The notes under the pieces: generated by a model
What the model was told of the DNA's origin: nothing
The model's input: only the letters and a program-made list of their open reading frames with translations
Databases searched by the model: none
In this document: piece by piece, positions 7,852 to 15,948 of the stretch
How positions within the stretch are numbered: position 1 is the first letter of the stretch
Layout of the letters: each line of letters begins with the position of its first letter
DNA from: Candidatus Solincola tengchongensis
GTDB lineage: Bacteria > Actinomycetota > Geothermincolia > Geothermincolales > RBG-13-55-18
Direction: 5' to 3'
Assembly (NCBI GenBank): GCA_015711895.1
Contig: MU158606.1
Location: 1,894-34,671 of the forward strand
DNA: 32,778 bases
Translations under genes and position numbers: made by a program

Positions 7852-9251
7852 TCAGAACGGCGGCTCCTCCCCGGTGAGGAGACGGTGGATGGCCCGGGCC
7901 GAGCGCTTGCCGGCTCCCATGGCCTCGATCACCGTGGCCGATCCGGTGACGATGTCTCCGCCGGCGAAGACGTTGGGTATGGAGGTCTGTCCCGTGTCCG
8001 GGTCGGCGTCGATGTACCCCCACCTGTTCAGCCTGAGCTCGGGTATGGTGGAGGGAAGGAGGGGGTTGGCCCGGGTGCCGATGGCCATGATGACCAGGTC
8101 GACCTCCATCTCGAACTCGGAACCCGGCACCGGCACCGGGCGCCTCCTGCCGCTCTCGTCCGGCTCGCCCAGCTCCATGCGTATGCATTCCATGGCCCGC
8201 ACCCACCCCTTCTCCCCCAGGATGCGCTGGGGAAGGGTGAGGAACTTGAAGCGCACCCCCTCCTCGGCAGCGTGGGCCACCTCCTCGGCCCGGGCGGGCA
8301 TCTCGGCCCGGGAGCGGCGGTAGACGATGGTCACTTCCTCGGCTCCCAGGCGTAGCGCGGTGCGGGCGCTGTCCAGGGCCACATTGCCTCCCCCGATCAC
8401 CGCCACCCGCCGGCCGCGCTTGATGGGGGTGTCGTATTGGGGGAAGAGGTAGGCCTTCATGAGGTGGGGGCGGGTGAGTTCTCCCCCGGTATATCCATGA
8501 ACATGGGCAGCCCGGCCCCGATGCCGATGAAGGCGGCGTGGTAACCGGAGTCCAGGAGTTCCTGCAGGGTGGTGGTGCAGCCGATGACCTGGTCCAGGAG
8601 GATCTCCACTCCCAGACTGCGGATGTACTCCACTTCCCTCTCCACGATGCTCTTGGGAAGGCGGAACTCCGGTATGCCGTAGGTGAGGACGCCGCCTGGG
8701 GCGTTGAGGGCTTCGAAGATGGTCACCTGGTGTCCCATGCGGGCCAGGTCTCCGGCGCAGGTGAGGCCCGCTGGCCCGGAGCCGATGACCGCCACCCGTT
8801 TGCCGGTGGGAGGGAGTACGGGAGGCACAGGGACGTTTCCCTGCGCCGCTTCGAAGTCGGCGGCGAAGCGCTCCAAGCGGCCGATGGCCACCGGCTCCCC
8901 CTTCTTGCCCAAGGTGCACTCCGCCTCGCACTGCGTCTCCTGGGGACATACCCGGCCGCAGATGGCGGGGAGGTTGTTCTTCTCCTTAAGCTTGGCCGCC
9001 GCCCCCAGGAAATCGCCCTTCTCTATGGAGGCGATGAAGGTGGGGATGTCGATCTCCACCGGGCACCCGGCAACGCAGGGTTTCTTGCGGCACTGCAGGC
9101 AACGGGAGGCTTCCGCCACGGCGTCTTCCTCGCGGTATCCCAGGGCTACCTCGTCGAAGTTCCCGGTCCTCGCGCGGGGGTCCTGTTCGGGCATGGGGTG
9201 GCGGGGCTCTCCGGAGCCGCGCCCGCGTTTTTCCTTTCCCTCTTTGTCCAT
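7852..9251 (-). pseudogene. GltD/NfnB-type NADPH-dependent flavoprotein, interrupted by a frameshift
   Basis: FAD/NAD(P)H oxidoreductase of the glutamate-synthase small-subunit family (homotetrameric GltA, or NfnB of NADH-dependent ferredoxin:NADP reductase). Frame 1 (9251-8457) encodes the N-terminal Fe-S domain (CLQCRKKPCVAGCP, CGRVCPQETQCEAECTLG) and the FAD site VIGSGPAGLTCAG, then IPGEN and a stop. The family sequence resumes in another frame from about 8485 to 7852: LTRPHLMKAYLFPQYDTP, the NADPH site GGGNVALDSA, and C-terminal FAGGDIVTGSATVIEAMGAG. Relatives have about ten residues (like LNGVYSANEF) at the join, so roughly 31 bases look deleted. GGAGGGG precedes the ATG. Both halves are otherwise well kept, so this is either a recent mutation or a sequence/assembly error. 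If intact it would work with an NfnA partner such as the gene at 18252. Confidence 0.88.
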
Positions 9252-9272
9252 GGTCCCCTCCTTTCCGCCGGT

Positions 9273-9281
9273 ATTTTAGCA
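9273..9281 (-). promoter_or_regulatory. extended -10 promoter of the GltD/NfnB-like gene
   Basis: TGC-TAAAAT on the minus strand, 21 bp upstream of the ATG at 9251. CCTACA 17 bp upstream is a poor -35. Confidence 0.45.
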
Positions 9282-9496
9282 CGCACAAACCTGCGTGTAG
9301 GATGGCGGGTGTTCTAATCGATAGGCGGGGGGCTAGGCATCGGAGTTTGGGGAGAGGAGGGCTATTCCACAGGATACCGTGGCATGCCGGAGTCCGGAAT
9401 CGGCGCATGCGCCGACGAAGTCCCAGGAAAAGGGAACCATTGAGCTGGAAGCATCATCCATTACTAAGGAGGACGGGACGGGCAAAGGAGGCTCTC

Positions 9497-10405
9497 ATGG
9501 GCCGGGGGATTAAATGGAAGATATTGTCAACTACGATTGTCGTGCTCTTGCTGGTGGCCGGGATTTTCATCCTCGGCTGCGGGGGACGCCAGGCGGAGGT
9601 GTCCTCCGAGGGGGGTAAGGGAGTCACGGAGAGCGGCGGGGAGGCGGAAAAGCCTCTCCTTGCCGGGGAAGCGCCGTCGCGGGAGCAGGCTTATCCAACC
9701 ACCGAAAGACCCGGAACCTCCGCCCTCCCGGAGGTCAAGGCCAGGGTCATAAAGACCGGGCTGGTGAAGATGAAGACAGACCGGGGTGGATATACGGGGA
9801 TACGGGAGAACGCCATGGCCCTGGTCACCGCGGCCGGAGGCTACATACAGGACGAGAGCTCAAGCCGGGACGAGGACGGCCTGGTCCATGCCACTCTCAC
9901 CCTGCGCGTGCCGGCGGAGGCCTTCGACCGTATCATGACCGGCATCTCTTCCCTGGGGGAGGTCCTCTCCACCCAGGTGAACACCAGCGACGTGAGTGCG
10001 GAATACGTGGACCTGGAGGCCAGGCTCAGGCACCTCCAGGCGGAAGAGGCCTTTTACCTCACCCTCATCGGGAAGGCAAGCACAGTCCAGGAGATGGTCA
10101 CCATAAGGGAGCACCTCTCCTCGGTACAGCTGCAGAAGGAGCAGGTGCAGGGCCGCATCAATTACCTCGACGGCCAGACGCAGTATTCCACGCTCACCCT
10201 CTCCGTGGACGAGGCGGGGCCGGAGGAGAAAGGCGGATTCTGGAATTCAGTGGGCCGCGCCTTCAGGGCCTTCGCCCGCGGCATGCGCGCCCTGGCTCTG
10301 GCCCTCTTCTATGCCCTCCCCTGGGTGGTACTGGCGGCCCTGTTGGGCCTGGTCGTCTACTTCGTGTCACGGGGGAGGAAAGGGAAGCCCCCGGAGGGGG
10401 AGTAG
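9497..10405 (+). CDS. DUF4349-family lipoprotein
   Basis: 302 aa. The signal peptide (VVLLLVAGIFILGC) has the lipobox FILGC. A low-complexity Gly/Glu/Ser linker follows. The DUF4349 core includes VIKTGLVKMKTD, AAGGYIQDESS, LTLRVPAEAFDRIM, LSTQVNTSDVSAEYVDLEARLRHLQAEE and IRE-x4-VQLQKEQVQGRINYL, with a predicted coiled coil. A C-terminal TM (about 271-291) with a basic tail completes the protein. Proteins of this family are secreted or membrane-anchored and of unknown biochemical role. The ATG at 9497 is fixed by AAAGGAGG seven bases upstream. The frame is open further upstream, but that part is Arg-rich and not protein-like. It is transcribed alone, divergently from the GltD-like gene. Confidence 0.9.
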   Translation: MGRGIKWKILSTTIVVLLLVAGIFILGCGGRQAEVSSEGGKGVTESGGEAEKPLLAGEAPSREQAYPTTERPGTSALPEVKARVIKTGLVKMKTDRGGYTGIRENAMALVTAAGGYIQDESSSRDEDGLVHATLTLRVPAEAFDRIMTGISSLGEVLSTQVNTSDVSAEYVDLEARLRHLQAEEAFYLTLIGKASTVQEMVTIREHLSSVQLQKEQVQGRINYLDGQTQYSTLTLSVDEAGPEEKGGFWNSVGRAFRAFARGMRALALALFYALPWVVLAALLGLVVYFVSRGRKGKPPEGE

Positions 10406-10601
10406 CCGGGAGGGAGGGCGATCACCGCGCATAGCGGGAGTCTTCCCGGGAGAAACAGAATCGCGTTCGCGACCCTGCGAGCCGTGTGTCGTGGAAGCTT
10501 TCAGGGAAACGAATCCGGGAAGACCCGGCCCACGCGATACGGGCGCAGGGACAGGTAAACCCTACCGAGCGGTGCGTATTTTTCCCCCCGCAGCAGGTGC
10601 G

Positions 10602-10796
10602 TCAGGAGGAGCGGGGACGCAGGAGCACTTTGTGGTCCAGGAAGGTGATGGACGCGATCTCCGCCTCCAGGACGCTTTCCTCCCCGATGATGTTGGTGAG
10701 GTGGACCTTCCCGCCCTCTTCCTTGATGTTCACCACGTCCTCCATGACCAGCTTCTCCTGGTCGCCCTCCAGTAGGTAGGCATGGGATTCACACAT
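10602..10796 (-). CDS. cooT: CooT-family nickel-binding protein
   Basis: 64 aa. MCESHAYLLEGDQEKLVMED, then VVNIKEEGGKVHLTNIIGEE, matches the small CooT family: conserved Met-Cys start, 'AyL..g..e.lMedV..i...g..v.l.di.Ge'. Known CooT is a dimer that binds Ni(II) through the N-terminal Cys2 and supports CO dehydrogenase maturation. SD GGAGGGGAG precedes the ATG. The start overlaps the last 8 bases of the DUF5318-type gene, so translation is probably coupled. CooC is encoded 8 kb away on the same strand. No CODH structural gene is in the window, so the client is inferred. Confidence 0.85.
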   Translation of the reverse strand: MCESHAYLLEGDQEKLVMEDVVNIKEEGGKVHLTNIIGEESVLEAEIASITFLDHKVLLRPRSS

Positions 10797-11199
10797 CCGG
10801 CTCCCCTCCAGGGTTTTCGAAGTGGATGCTGCGCACCAGGTGGTTCCAGCAGCATCCCACGCAGACCTCCACCACGTAGCAGGTGAAACTCCGGTACTTC
10901 TCCCGCAGCCCGTTGAATATGGTGCGGGTGGGAAAAACCCTCCCGTTGTCGTAGTTCAGCTCGTCCCCGTAGACGAAGTTGAGCAGGCGCAGCTTCTCGC
11001 GGCGGCAGATGGGACATGTGAAGCGGGTGTCCTCCCCCACGTTCCTGGCGATGCGCCTGATCTCGGGGTGGGCATCGCAGACGTCGTACACCGATAGCCT
11101 CCCGGCGCGGTAGTCGCGCAGGACGGAGCGTTTGCGCAGCGTGTAGTCCACCGTGGTGGCCACGCTCTTGATCTTCCCGCTTCTGAGTGCCGTATCCAT
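10789..11199 (-). CDS. DUF5318-family protein (zinc-binding, function unknown)
   Basis: 136 aa from the ATG at 11199. Motifs: VDYTLRKRSVLRDYRAGRLS, VCDAHPEIRRIARNVGE, CPICRREKL, FVYGDEL, YVVEVCVGCCWNHLVRS. The CPIC and C-x2-CC pairs look like a zinc site. DUF5318 is a family I know from Actinobacteria, which supports the taxonomic guess. The frame is open to 11220, but a perfect TATAAT lies inside that extension (11209-11214), so the upstream start would fall before transcription begins. With the ATG at 11199 the mRNA would be almost leaderless. The 3' end overlaps cooT by 8 bases, which links this family to nickel handling by context only. Confidence 0.85.
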   Translation of the reverse strand: MDTALRSGKIKSVATTVDYTLRKRSVLRDYRAGRLSVYDVCDAHPEIRRIARNVGEDTRFTCPICRREKLRLLNFVYGDELNYDNGRVFPTRTIFNGLREKYRSFTCYVVEVCVGCCWNHLVRSIHFENPGGEPDV

Positions 11200-11208
11200 A
11201 TCGGGATA

Positions 11209-11214
11209 ATTATA
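11209..11214 (-). promoter_or_regulatory. -10 box of the DUF5318-cooT operon
   Basis: Perfect TATAAT ten bases before the ATG at 11199. The predicted transcription start is at or within a few bases of the ATG. No clear -35. Confidence 0.5.
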
Positions 11215-11353
11215 ACCCACCCGGGGGGCCGTGAGCCTCCCGTTACGGGTCGTGGAGGAAGGGTTGCCGGATCCCTTTTCGGCCTTTACGGGACCCTCCG
11301 GCCGTGAGGCCCGCTTTGGGTGATGACGCCGGTCGTTACGGCAGGGAGGGGGT

Positions 11354-12028
11354 TCAGGTGCGCTGGTCGGCGCTCTCCAGGCCTTTCAGGTGCGCGGTGT
11401 CGTTCATGCGGCGCAGCATCCAGACCCTTCCATCGTGGGAGATGACATTGATGGCCCCGTTGGACTGGTCCACCCTCCATATGCCCGAGGTGGAGAGGCC
11501 GAGCACGATGCAGATGATCATCCGGTTGATGAGTTTGTGCCCCACGAGGAGGACCCTTCCCGAATGCCTGTCCGCCAGCTCCTCCAGGCCCTCCCTCAGC
11601 CTCCTGCGCACCGCCTGGAGCGATTCGCCGCCGGGGAAGGTCACCTTTCCCGGATCTTCAACCCAGAGGCGGAAGACGTCCGGCCATCCCTCCCGGACCT
11701 CTTCCACGCTCTTTCCGCTCCATTCGCCGTAATCCACGTCGATGAAGCGGTCCAGGGGCTCCACCCTCCCCCCGTGGGGCTCAGCCACCGCGGAAGCGGT
11801 CTCCATCGACCTCCGCAGGGGGCTGGAGTAGAAAGCCTGGAAGGAGAGGTCGGAGAGGTAGTCGGCGGCCGCACGGGCCTGCCTCTTTCCCCTCCGGTTG
11901 AGGGGCAGGTCCACACGTCCCCGGAAGACGTCCGCCCGGTTGAACTCCGTCTCTCCGTGCCTCAGCAGGATTAGCTCCAAGGCCCTCTCCCTTCCGCGTC
12001 GTCCGCCGATCGAGGAAGTGATCTCCAC
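11354..12028 (-). CDS. histidine phosphatase (phosphoglycerate mutase-like)
   Basis: Member of the branch-1 histidine phosphatase superfamily (cobC/PhoE/GpmB-like). The catalytic motif LLRHGETEFN is near the start. It is followed by FRGRVDLPLNRRGKRQA, FYSSPLRRSMETA (substrate Arg), the acid in FIDVDYGEWSGK, FPGGES, and the second His in LLVGHKLINR. Length is about 209-224 aa depending on start: GTG at 12028 (behind AGGTGGGG) or TTG at 11980 (behind GGGAGAGG, giving MELILLRHGE, the more typical family N-terminus). The specific substrate (phosphoglycerate, alpha-ribazole phosphate or another phosphoester) cannot be told. It is downstream of the RsbRD-like gene on the same strand with a 479-bp gap, so probably a separate unit. 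Confidence 0.9.
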   Translation of the reverse strand: MEITSSIGGRRGRERALELILLRHGETEFNRADVFRGRVDLPLNRRGKRQARAAADYLSDLSFQAFYSSPLRRSMETASAVAEPHGGRVEPLDRFIDVDYGEWSGKSVEEVREGWPDVFRLWVEDPGKVTFPGGESLQAVRRRLREGLEELADRHSGRVLLVGHKLINRMIICIVLGLSTSGIWRVDQSNGAINVISHDGRVWMLRRMNDTAHLKGLESADQRT

Positions 12029-12507
12029 ATCACCCCACCTCGCGCCATTCAGGATAACCAAGCGGCAGGCGGGTGGCAACCCGGCCGACCTCCTCGGCCC
12101 GGTCACCGATTCGGGGATTCGGGGCGGTTGCCAGGGATAATGAATTCAACCCGTTTATTCGGGGCTGGCGGCGACCCCCTACGCCGTTGGCAACAGGATG
12201 GAAAGCTACTTCGGAGTGATCCTGTGGTGGATATGCCACGGAAAGTTCGGCGGTGTGTGTCGGATGAGTATGCACAGTGTTCCGTCACGGTTGTGAAAAA
12301 GGGAAAGGGCAGGCATCGTGTTCTATCCGCCTATCGGGGAGAGACAGGAGATTAGGGTCATGAAAGCCTTTCCCCAAGGCCCTTATCCGGTTGCATTGCC
12401 TCGAGGCGGATGCCGTCGCCGATTTCGATTGCGGGCTTTATTTCAATGGGGGCTTTATAGTCTGTATGAATATAAGCTTTGAGGTTTGTAGGGATTAACA
12501 TTCACGG
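12029..12507. other. intergenic region
   Basis: About 480 bp between two minus-strand genes. It holds no convincing gene, terminator or promoter. A short plus-strand frame (12128-12355) has no SD and no recognisable motifs. Confidence 0.4.
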
Positions 12508-12963
12508 TCATTGGTTGACCGCCCGAGCCGCCTCCAGGGCTTCCATGTATCCCTGGGTGGTGTAATAGATCGCCCGGTCGAAATACAGGACCACCTGGTT
12601 GTTGAGCTCCAGGGCCTGGTAAAGCTCCAGGTTGGTCTGGGTGAGCCCCTCGGAGAGTACCTCCAGCCAGAGGTAGCGTTTCAGGAGGATGAGGGCCATG
12701 AGGACCTCCTCCAGGCGGAACCCCTCCTGGAATCTGCTCTGTCCGAGGTTCATGTAGAAGTGCCGGATCTCCTCCTGCTGGGTCTCCGGGCTGAGCCAGT
12801 AACCCAGCCTCTCGTAGACGGCCATCGCCCTCTCGAAGAGCAGCTCTTCCGGGAAGTGGTGGTAGGTGGGGGTGTACTTGGACTGCCGGACTTCCTTCAA
12901 CCAGAGCTTGGCTACCTTGTCCGCCCTGGTCTCTATCATCTTGATGAACCGCCTGGTAAGCAC
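12508..12963 (-). CDS. RsbRD N-terminal-like sensor domain protein (stand-alone)
   Basis: 151 aa, all-helical. VAKLWLKEVRQSKYTPTYHHFPEEL, ERAMAVYERLGYWLSP, RFQEGFRLEEVLMALILLKRYLW and a C-terminal helix FDRAIYYTTQGYMEAL match the layout of the RsbRD_N (PF14361-type) domain. That domain normally forms the sensory N-terminus of stressosome proteins or histidine kinases. Here it stands alone, with no STAS or kinase domain. The start is GTG at 12963, set by GGAGGTAATC upstream. A strong promoter (TTGAAA-N16-TATAAT) lies at 13020-13047. The ligand and partner are unknown. Confidence 0.75.
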   Translation of the reverse strand: MLTRRFIKMIETRADKVAKLWLKEVRQSKYTPTYHHFPEELLFERAMAVYERLGYWLSPETQQEEIRHFYMNLGQSRFQEGFRLEEVLMALILLKRYLWLEVLSEGLTQTNLELYQALELNNQVVLYFDRAIYYTTQGYMEALEAARAVNQ

Positions 12964-13019
12964 GATTACCTCCGGTCTTGCTCCCGCTCCATGCTCCTGA
13001 CAGGGCGAAGGACACGCAT

Positions 13020-13047
13020 ATTATAACCCTTTCCCCCTCCTTTTCAA
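13020..13047 (-). promoter_or_regulatory. sigma70-type promoter of the RsbRD-like gene
   Basis: Minus strand TTGAAA (13042-13047), 16-bp spacer, TATAAT (13020-13025). It is one of the best promoter matches in the window. Confidence 0.65.
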
Positions 13048-13224
13048 ATTTGCCTTTTATTAACCGCTGAATTCGCCTTTCCCGGTGTGGAAGGGGGGTT
13101 TAAACGCCCATGGAGAGACCGGAAAAGGGGTTCCTTCCCTGCGTAGCGGAGCCCTGGCCCTGCCTCTTCCCGGGATGCCCTCTGCGCGCCCCGACCCCGG
13201 CTCAGGAAGGGGCGGGGACTTCCC

Positions 13225-13755
13225 TCACCCGGCGCATTCGCCGGGGTCGCCGCGGAGCTTGTCCAGCCCGTGGGGGAGGGCGGGAATGATGACCTCCAGG
13301 TTCTCCCTTGCCCCCCGGGGGCTTCCCGGGAGGTTGACGATTAGGGTGGATCCCCGGATGCCGCTCACCGCGCGGCTGAGCATGGCGTGGGGGGTCACCC
13401 GCAGGGAGGCGGCCCGCATGGCCTCCGCGAATCCGGGAGCTTCCCTCTCCACCACCCGGCGCGTGGCCTCGGGGGTCACGTCGCGAGGGCTCATCCCCGT
13501 GCCTCCGGTGGTCAGAACCAGGTCCACGCGCAGGTGATCGCAGAAGTGGCGGAGCCGCTCCTCGATCATCACTGCTTCGTCGGGGACCATCTCCCGCGCC
13601 TCGACCTTCCATCCCTCCCGGAGGACCACTTCCTCCACTGCCCGGCCGGAAAGGTCCTCCCGTTCCCCGGCGGCTCCCTTGTCGCTAACCGTGAGGATGG
13701 CCACCCTGAAGGGACGCCGGGGCGAGTCGGATTCGCCGTTGTGTTTAGGGCTCAC
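13225..13755 (-). CDS. mog: molybdopterin adenylyltransferase / MoaB-Mog family protein
   Basis: 176 aa. FRVAILTVSDKGAAGEREDLSG is the family N-terminus. TTGGTGMSPRDVTPEA (about 82-97) is the nucleotide/molybdopterin-binding signature, followed by VNLPGSPRGARENLE. Mog/MoaB proteins adenylylate molybdopterin before metal insertion. The GTG start at 13755 overlaps the MOSC stop in GTGA and follows GGAGGAGAA, so translation is coupled. The frame is open further upstream, but that would lie inside the MOSC gene and reads as Arg/Gly-rich noise. It is the last gene of moaA-moaC-MOSC-mog. Confidence 0.92.
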   Translation of the reverse strand: MSPKHNGESDSPRRPFRVAILTVSDKGAAGEREDLSGRAVEEVVLREGWKVEAREMVPDEAVMIEERLRHFCDHLRVDLVLTTGGTGMSPRDVTPEATRRVVEREAPGFAEAMRAASLRVTPHAMLSRAVSGIRGSTLIVNLPGSPRGARENLEVIIPALPHGLDKLRGDPGECAG

Positions 13756-14231
13756 TTCTCCTCCGCTTCCCGATCGCGGGGGCCTTCCTCCAGGACCTCG
13801 ATGCGGTCTCCCGCCTTTGCCGTGCCGCCCTTGAGGACGCGGGCGAAGATGCCCTCCCGCGGCATGATGCAGTCGCCGGCGGCGTAGTAGATGGCGCAGC
13901 GGTCCACGCACTCCTTGCCTATCTGGGTCACCTCGAGGAGGATGTCCTTTCCCACGCGCAGGCGGTCGCCCACCTTCAGGCGGGTCAGTTCCAGGCCCCG
14001 GGTGAGCAGGTTCTCCCCGAAAGCGCCCGGACGCAGGCCCTCGAGTCCCATGGCCCGCATCTTGTCCACGCTCTCCTCCGCCAGCAGGCTCACCTGACGG
14101 TGGCCGAATCCGGCGTGGGCGTCGCCCCGGATGCCCAGGTCCTCCACCAAGAGGACCTCCTCCACCTCCTCCTTCTGGACGTGCTTTTCCGCGCTCACGC
14201 AGACGGCCACCACCTCACCGCTGGTCATCAT
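13752..14231 (-). CDS. MOSC-domain protein
   Basis: 159 aa, a stand-alone MOSC domain. Motifs: GDAHAGFGHRQVSLL, LRPGAFGENLLTRGLEL, LKVGDRLRVG, and the Cys-bearing IGKECVDRCAIYYAAGDCIMPREGIFARVLKGG. MOSC domains occur in Moco sulfurases and mARC and bind Mo-pterin-type cofactors through a conserved Cys. A sulfur- or cofactor-handling role for the Mo enzymes of this organism is the natural reading. ATG at 14231 (or 14228) follows GAGGAGGCG and overlaps the end of moaC by 17 bases. Its stop overlaps the mog start, so the three genes are translationally coupled. Confidence 0.92.
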   Translation of the reverse strand: MMTSGEVVAVCVSAEKHVQKEEVEEVLLVEDLGIRGDAHAGFGHRQVSLLAEESVDKMRAMGLEGLRPGAFGENLLTRGLELTRLKVGDRLRVGKDILLEVTQIGKECVDRCAIYYAAGDCIMPREGIFARVLKGGTAKAGDRIEVLEEGPRDREAEEK

Positions 14232-14736
14232 CGCCTCCTCTGACGAAGGTCCCCGAGCGCCCTCCCGTCTTCCTCAGGAGCTGCAGGTCGGTCACGGTCA
14301 TGGAGCGGTCCACCGCCTTGCACATGTCGTAGATGGTCAGGGCGGCGACGGCGGCCCCGGTAAGGGCCTCCATCTCCACCCCGGTGCGGTCGCGGGTCCT
14401 CACCGTCACCAGCACGGTTATGGAGGAATCCGGCTCATCGACCCGGAAATCGGTCTCCACCGAGGTGACGGAGATGGGATGGCACATGGGGATGAGCTCC
14501 CCGGCACGTTTGGCGGCCATGATCCCCGCCACTCGCGCCACGGCCAGGACATCGCCCTTCTCCACCTCCCCGGCGACGATGAGCTTCAAGGTGGAGGGTC
14601 TCATCACCACTCTGGCCTGGGCCAGGGCCTCGCGGACGGTTACCGGCTTCCGGCTCACGTCCACCATCCTGGCCCTTCCCCGTTCGTCCAGGTGGGAAAG
14701 GGCATCGGCCGGTTTGCTCTCTTCGATGTCCGACAT
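14215..14736 (-). CDS. moaC: cyclic pyranopterin monophosphate synthase MoaC
   Basis: 173 aa, standard family length. LSHLDERGRARMVDVSRKPVTVREA at the start, PMCHPISVTSV, and GVEMEALTGAAVAALTIYDMCKAVDRSM are diagnostic. The enzyme converts the MoaA product, 3',8-cyclo-GTP, to cyclic pyranopterin monophosphate in the cytosol. GGGAGG lies eight bases before the ATG. It lies 174 bp downstream of moaA and overlaps the MOSC gene. The C-terminal tail (GGDDDQR) is slightly longer than in E. coli. Confidence 0.96.
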   Translation of the reverse strand: MSDIEESKPADALSHLDERGRARMVDVSRKPVTVREALAQARVVMRPSTLKLIVAGEVEKGDVLAVARVAGIMAAKRAGELIPMCHPISVTSVETDFRVDEPDSSITVLVTVRTRDRTGVEMEALTGAAVAALTIYDMCKAVDRSMTVTDLQLLRKTGGRSGTFVRGGDDDQR

Positions 14737-14864
14737 CCAATGGCCTCCCTCTTCCCGGGGTCTCTCCTCTCACCACCGCTCACCGGGGGCGGAAGCACCC
14801 CGCTTAGGGTGTCGCCCTTCCTGACCCTTCCCTGACTTCCCCGCCGGTGGTATTGTGAGGCTCA

Positions 14865-14880
14865 CCGGCCGGAAGGCCGG
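14865..14880. repeat. inverted repeat between moaA and moaC
   Basis: CCGGCC-GGAA-GGCCGG, a perfect 6-bp hairpin in the 174-bp moaA-moaC gap. No U-run follows, so it may pause transcription or protect mRNA rather than terminate. Confidence 0.4.
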
Positions 14881-14910
14881 GCACGCGCCATATCATTTCC
14901 CGTATCGCGC

Positions 14911-15894
14911 TCATCCCCCGATGCGGGACATGTTCGTCTTGGTAAAAGATTCCAGTTTACCGTGGTCATAGGGTTTCTTGTCCAATGCCGTGAGGATGGC
15001 CCGGTAGATCTCCTCCTCGGTTTCCCGGTCGTCCTTTCCGCCCCGCAATATCCCTCTCACGTCCACCTCCTCCGTGGAGAAGAGGCAGGGCTTCATCCTC
15101 CCCTCTGCGGTGAGGCGCAGGCGGTTGCACTCCGGGCAGAAGTGGGAGCTCACAGGGGAGATGAAGCCTACCATCCCCCGCGCCCCGGGCAGCCGGTAAT
15201 AGCGCGCCGGGCCCGCGCCGAGGGGGGAAGGGGCCTCCTCCATGGCCCCGTGGCGCAGCAGGCGAGCTCGGATGACCCGGTTTGAGACGAAGTAGGAGGC
15301 GTCCACGGCCCCGCAAGGGCTCATGTATTCGATGAACCTGACGTGGACCGGCAGCCTGTACACCAGGTCCAGAAAGCCCTCTACCTCGTCGTTCAGGTGC
15401 TTAAGGGTCACCACGTTTATCTTCACCGGGTCCAGCCCGGCCTCCAGGGCCGCCTCCACCCCCTCCAGCGCCGTGGCGAGGTCGCCCCCACGGGTGAGGC
15501 GGCGGTAGGTCTCCGGGTGGAGGGAGTCGATACTCACGTTCACCCTCTTGAGGCCGGCTGCGGCCAGGCTCTCCGCCTTCTTGGCCAGAAGGGTGCCGTT
15601 GGTGGTGAGGGAGATGTCCAGTCGGGGACGCAGGGAGGCGATGCCCCTCACCAGCTCCTCCACGTCCCTGCGTACCAGGGGCTCCCCTCCGGTCAGGCGA
15701 ACCTTGCCGATGCCCGCCCGCAGCGCAACCCGCAGGAAGCGCAGTATCTCCTCGTAGGTGAGGATCTCCGCATGGTCGAGGTGAGGGACGCCCTCGGGGG
15801 GCATGCAATAGATGCAACGCAGGTTGCACCGGTCGGTGACCGCAAGGCGGAGGTAATCGATGCGCCTCGAAAAGCGGTCCACCAGGACTTTCAT
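14911..15894 (-). CDS. moaA: GTP 3',8-cyclase MoaA (radical SAM)
   Basis: 327 aa. The N-terminal radical SAM cluster motif is CNLRCIYC (about 23-30). GKVRLTGGEPLVRRD follows, and the C-terminal second [4Fe-4S] site is HFCPECNRLRLTAEGRMKPC. The protein ends in the double glycine (SRIGG) needed for catalysis in MoaA. It starts molybdopterin synthesis by rearranging GTP. The ATG at 15894 follows GGGAGCTTAGAG. It is the first gene of the Moco operon moaA-moaC-MOSC-mog; moaD, moaE and moeA are not in the window. No Moco riboswitch fits the 54-bp gap upstream, so it may be read from the selenoprotein promoter. Confidence 0.97.
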   Translation of the reverse strand: MKVLVDRFSRRIDYLRLAVTDRCNLRCIYCMPPEGVPHLDHAEILTYEEILRFLRVALRAGIGKVRLTGGEPLVRRDVEELVRGIASLRPRLDISLTTNGTLLAKKAESLAAAGLKRVNVSIDSLHPETYRRLTRGGDLATALEGVEAALEAGLDPVKINVVTLKHLNDEVEGFLDLVYRLPVHVRFIEYMSPCGAVDASYFVSNRVIRARLLRHGAMEEAPSPLGAGPARYYRLPGARGMVGFISPVSSHFCPECNRLRLTAEGRMKPCLFSTEEVDVRGILRGGKDDRETEEEIYRAILTALDKKPYDHGKLESFTKTNMSRIGG

Positions 15895-15948
15895 CTCTAA
15901 GCTCCCTTCCCAGGTGGGGTGGAACCTCGCCGCGGGTTCACCCTCGCC

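Noticed and set aside
12128..12355. 75-codon plus frame in the gap before the RsbRD-like gene
   Set aside because: No SD, no motif, unusual composition.
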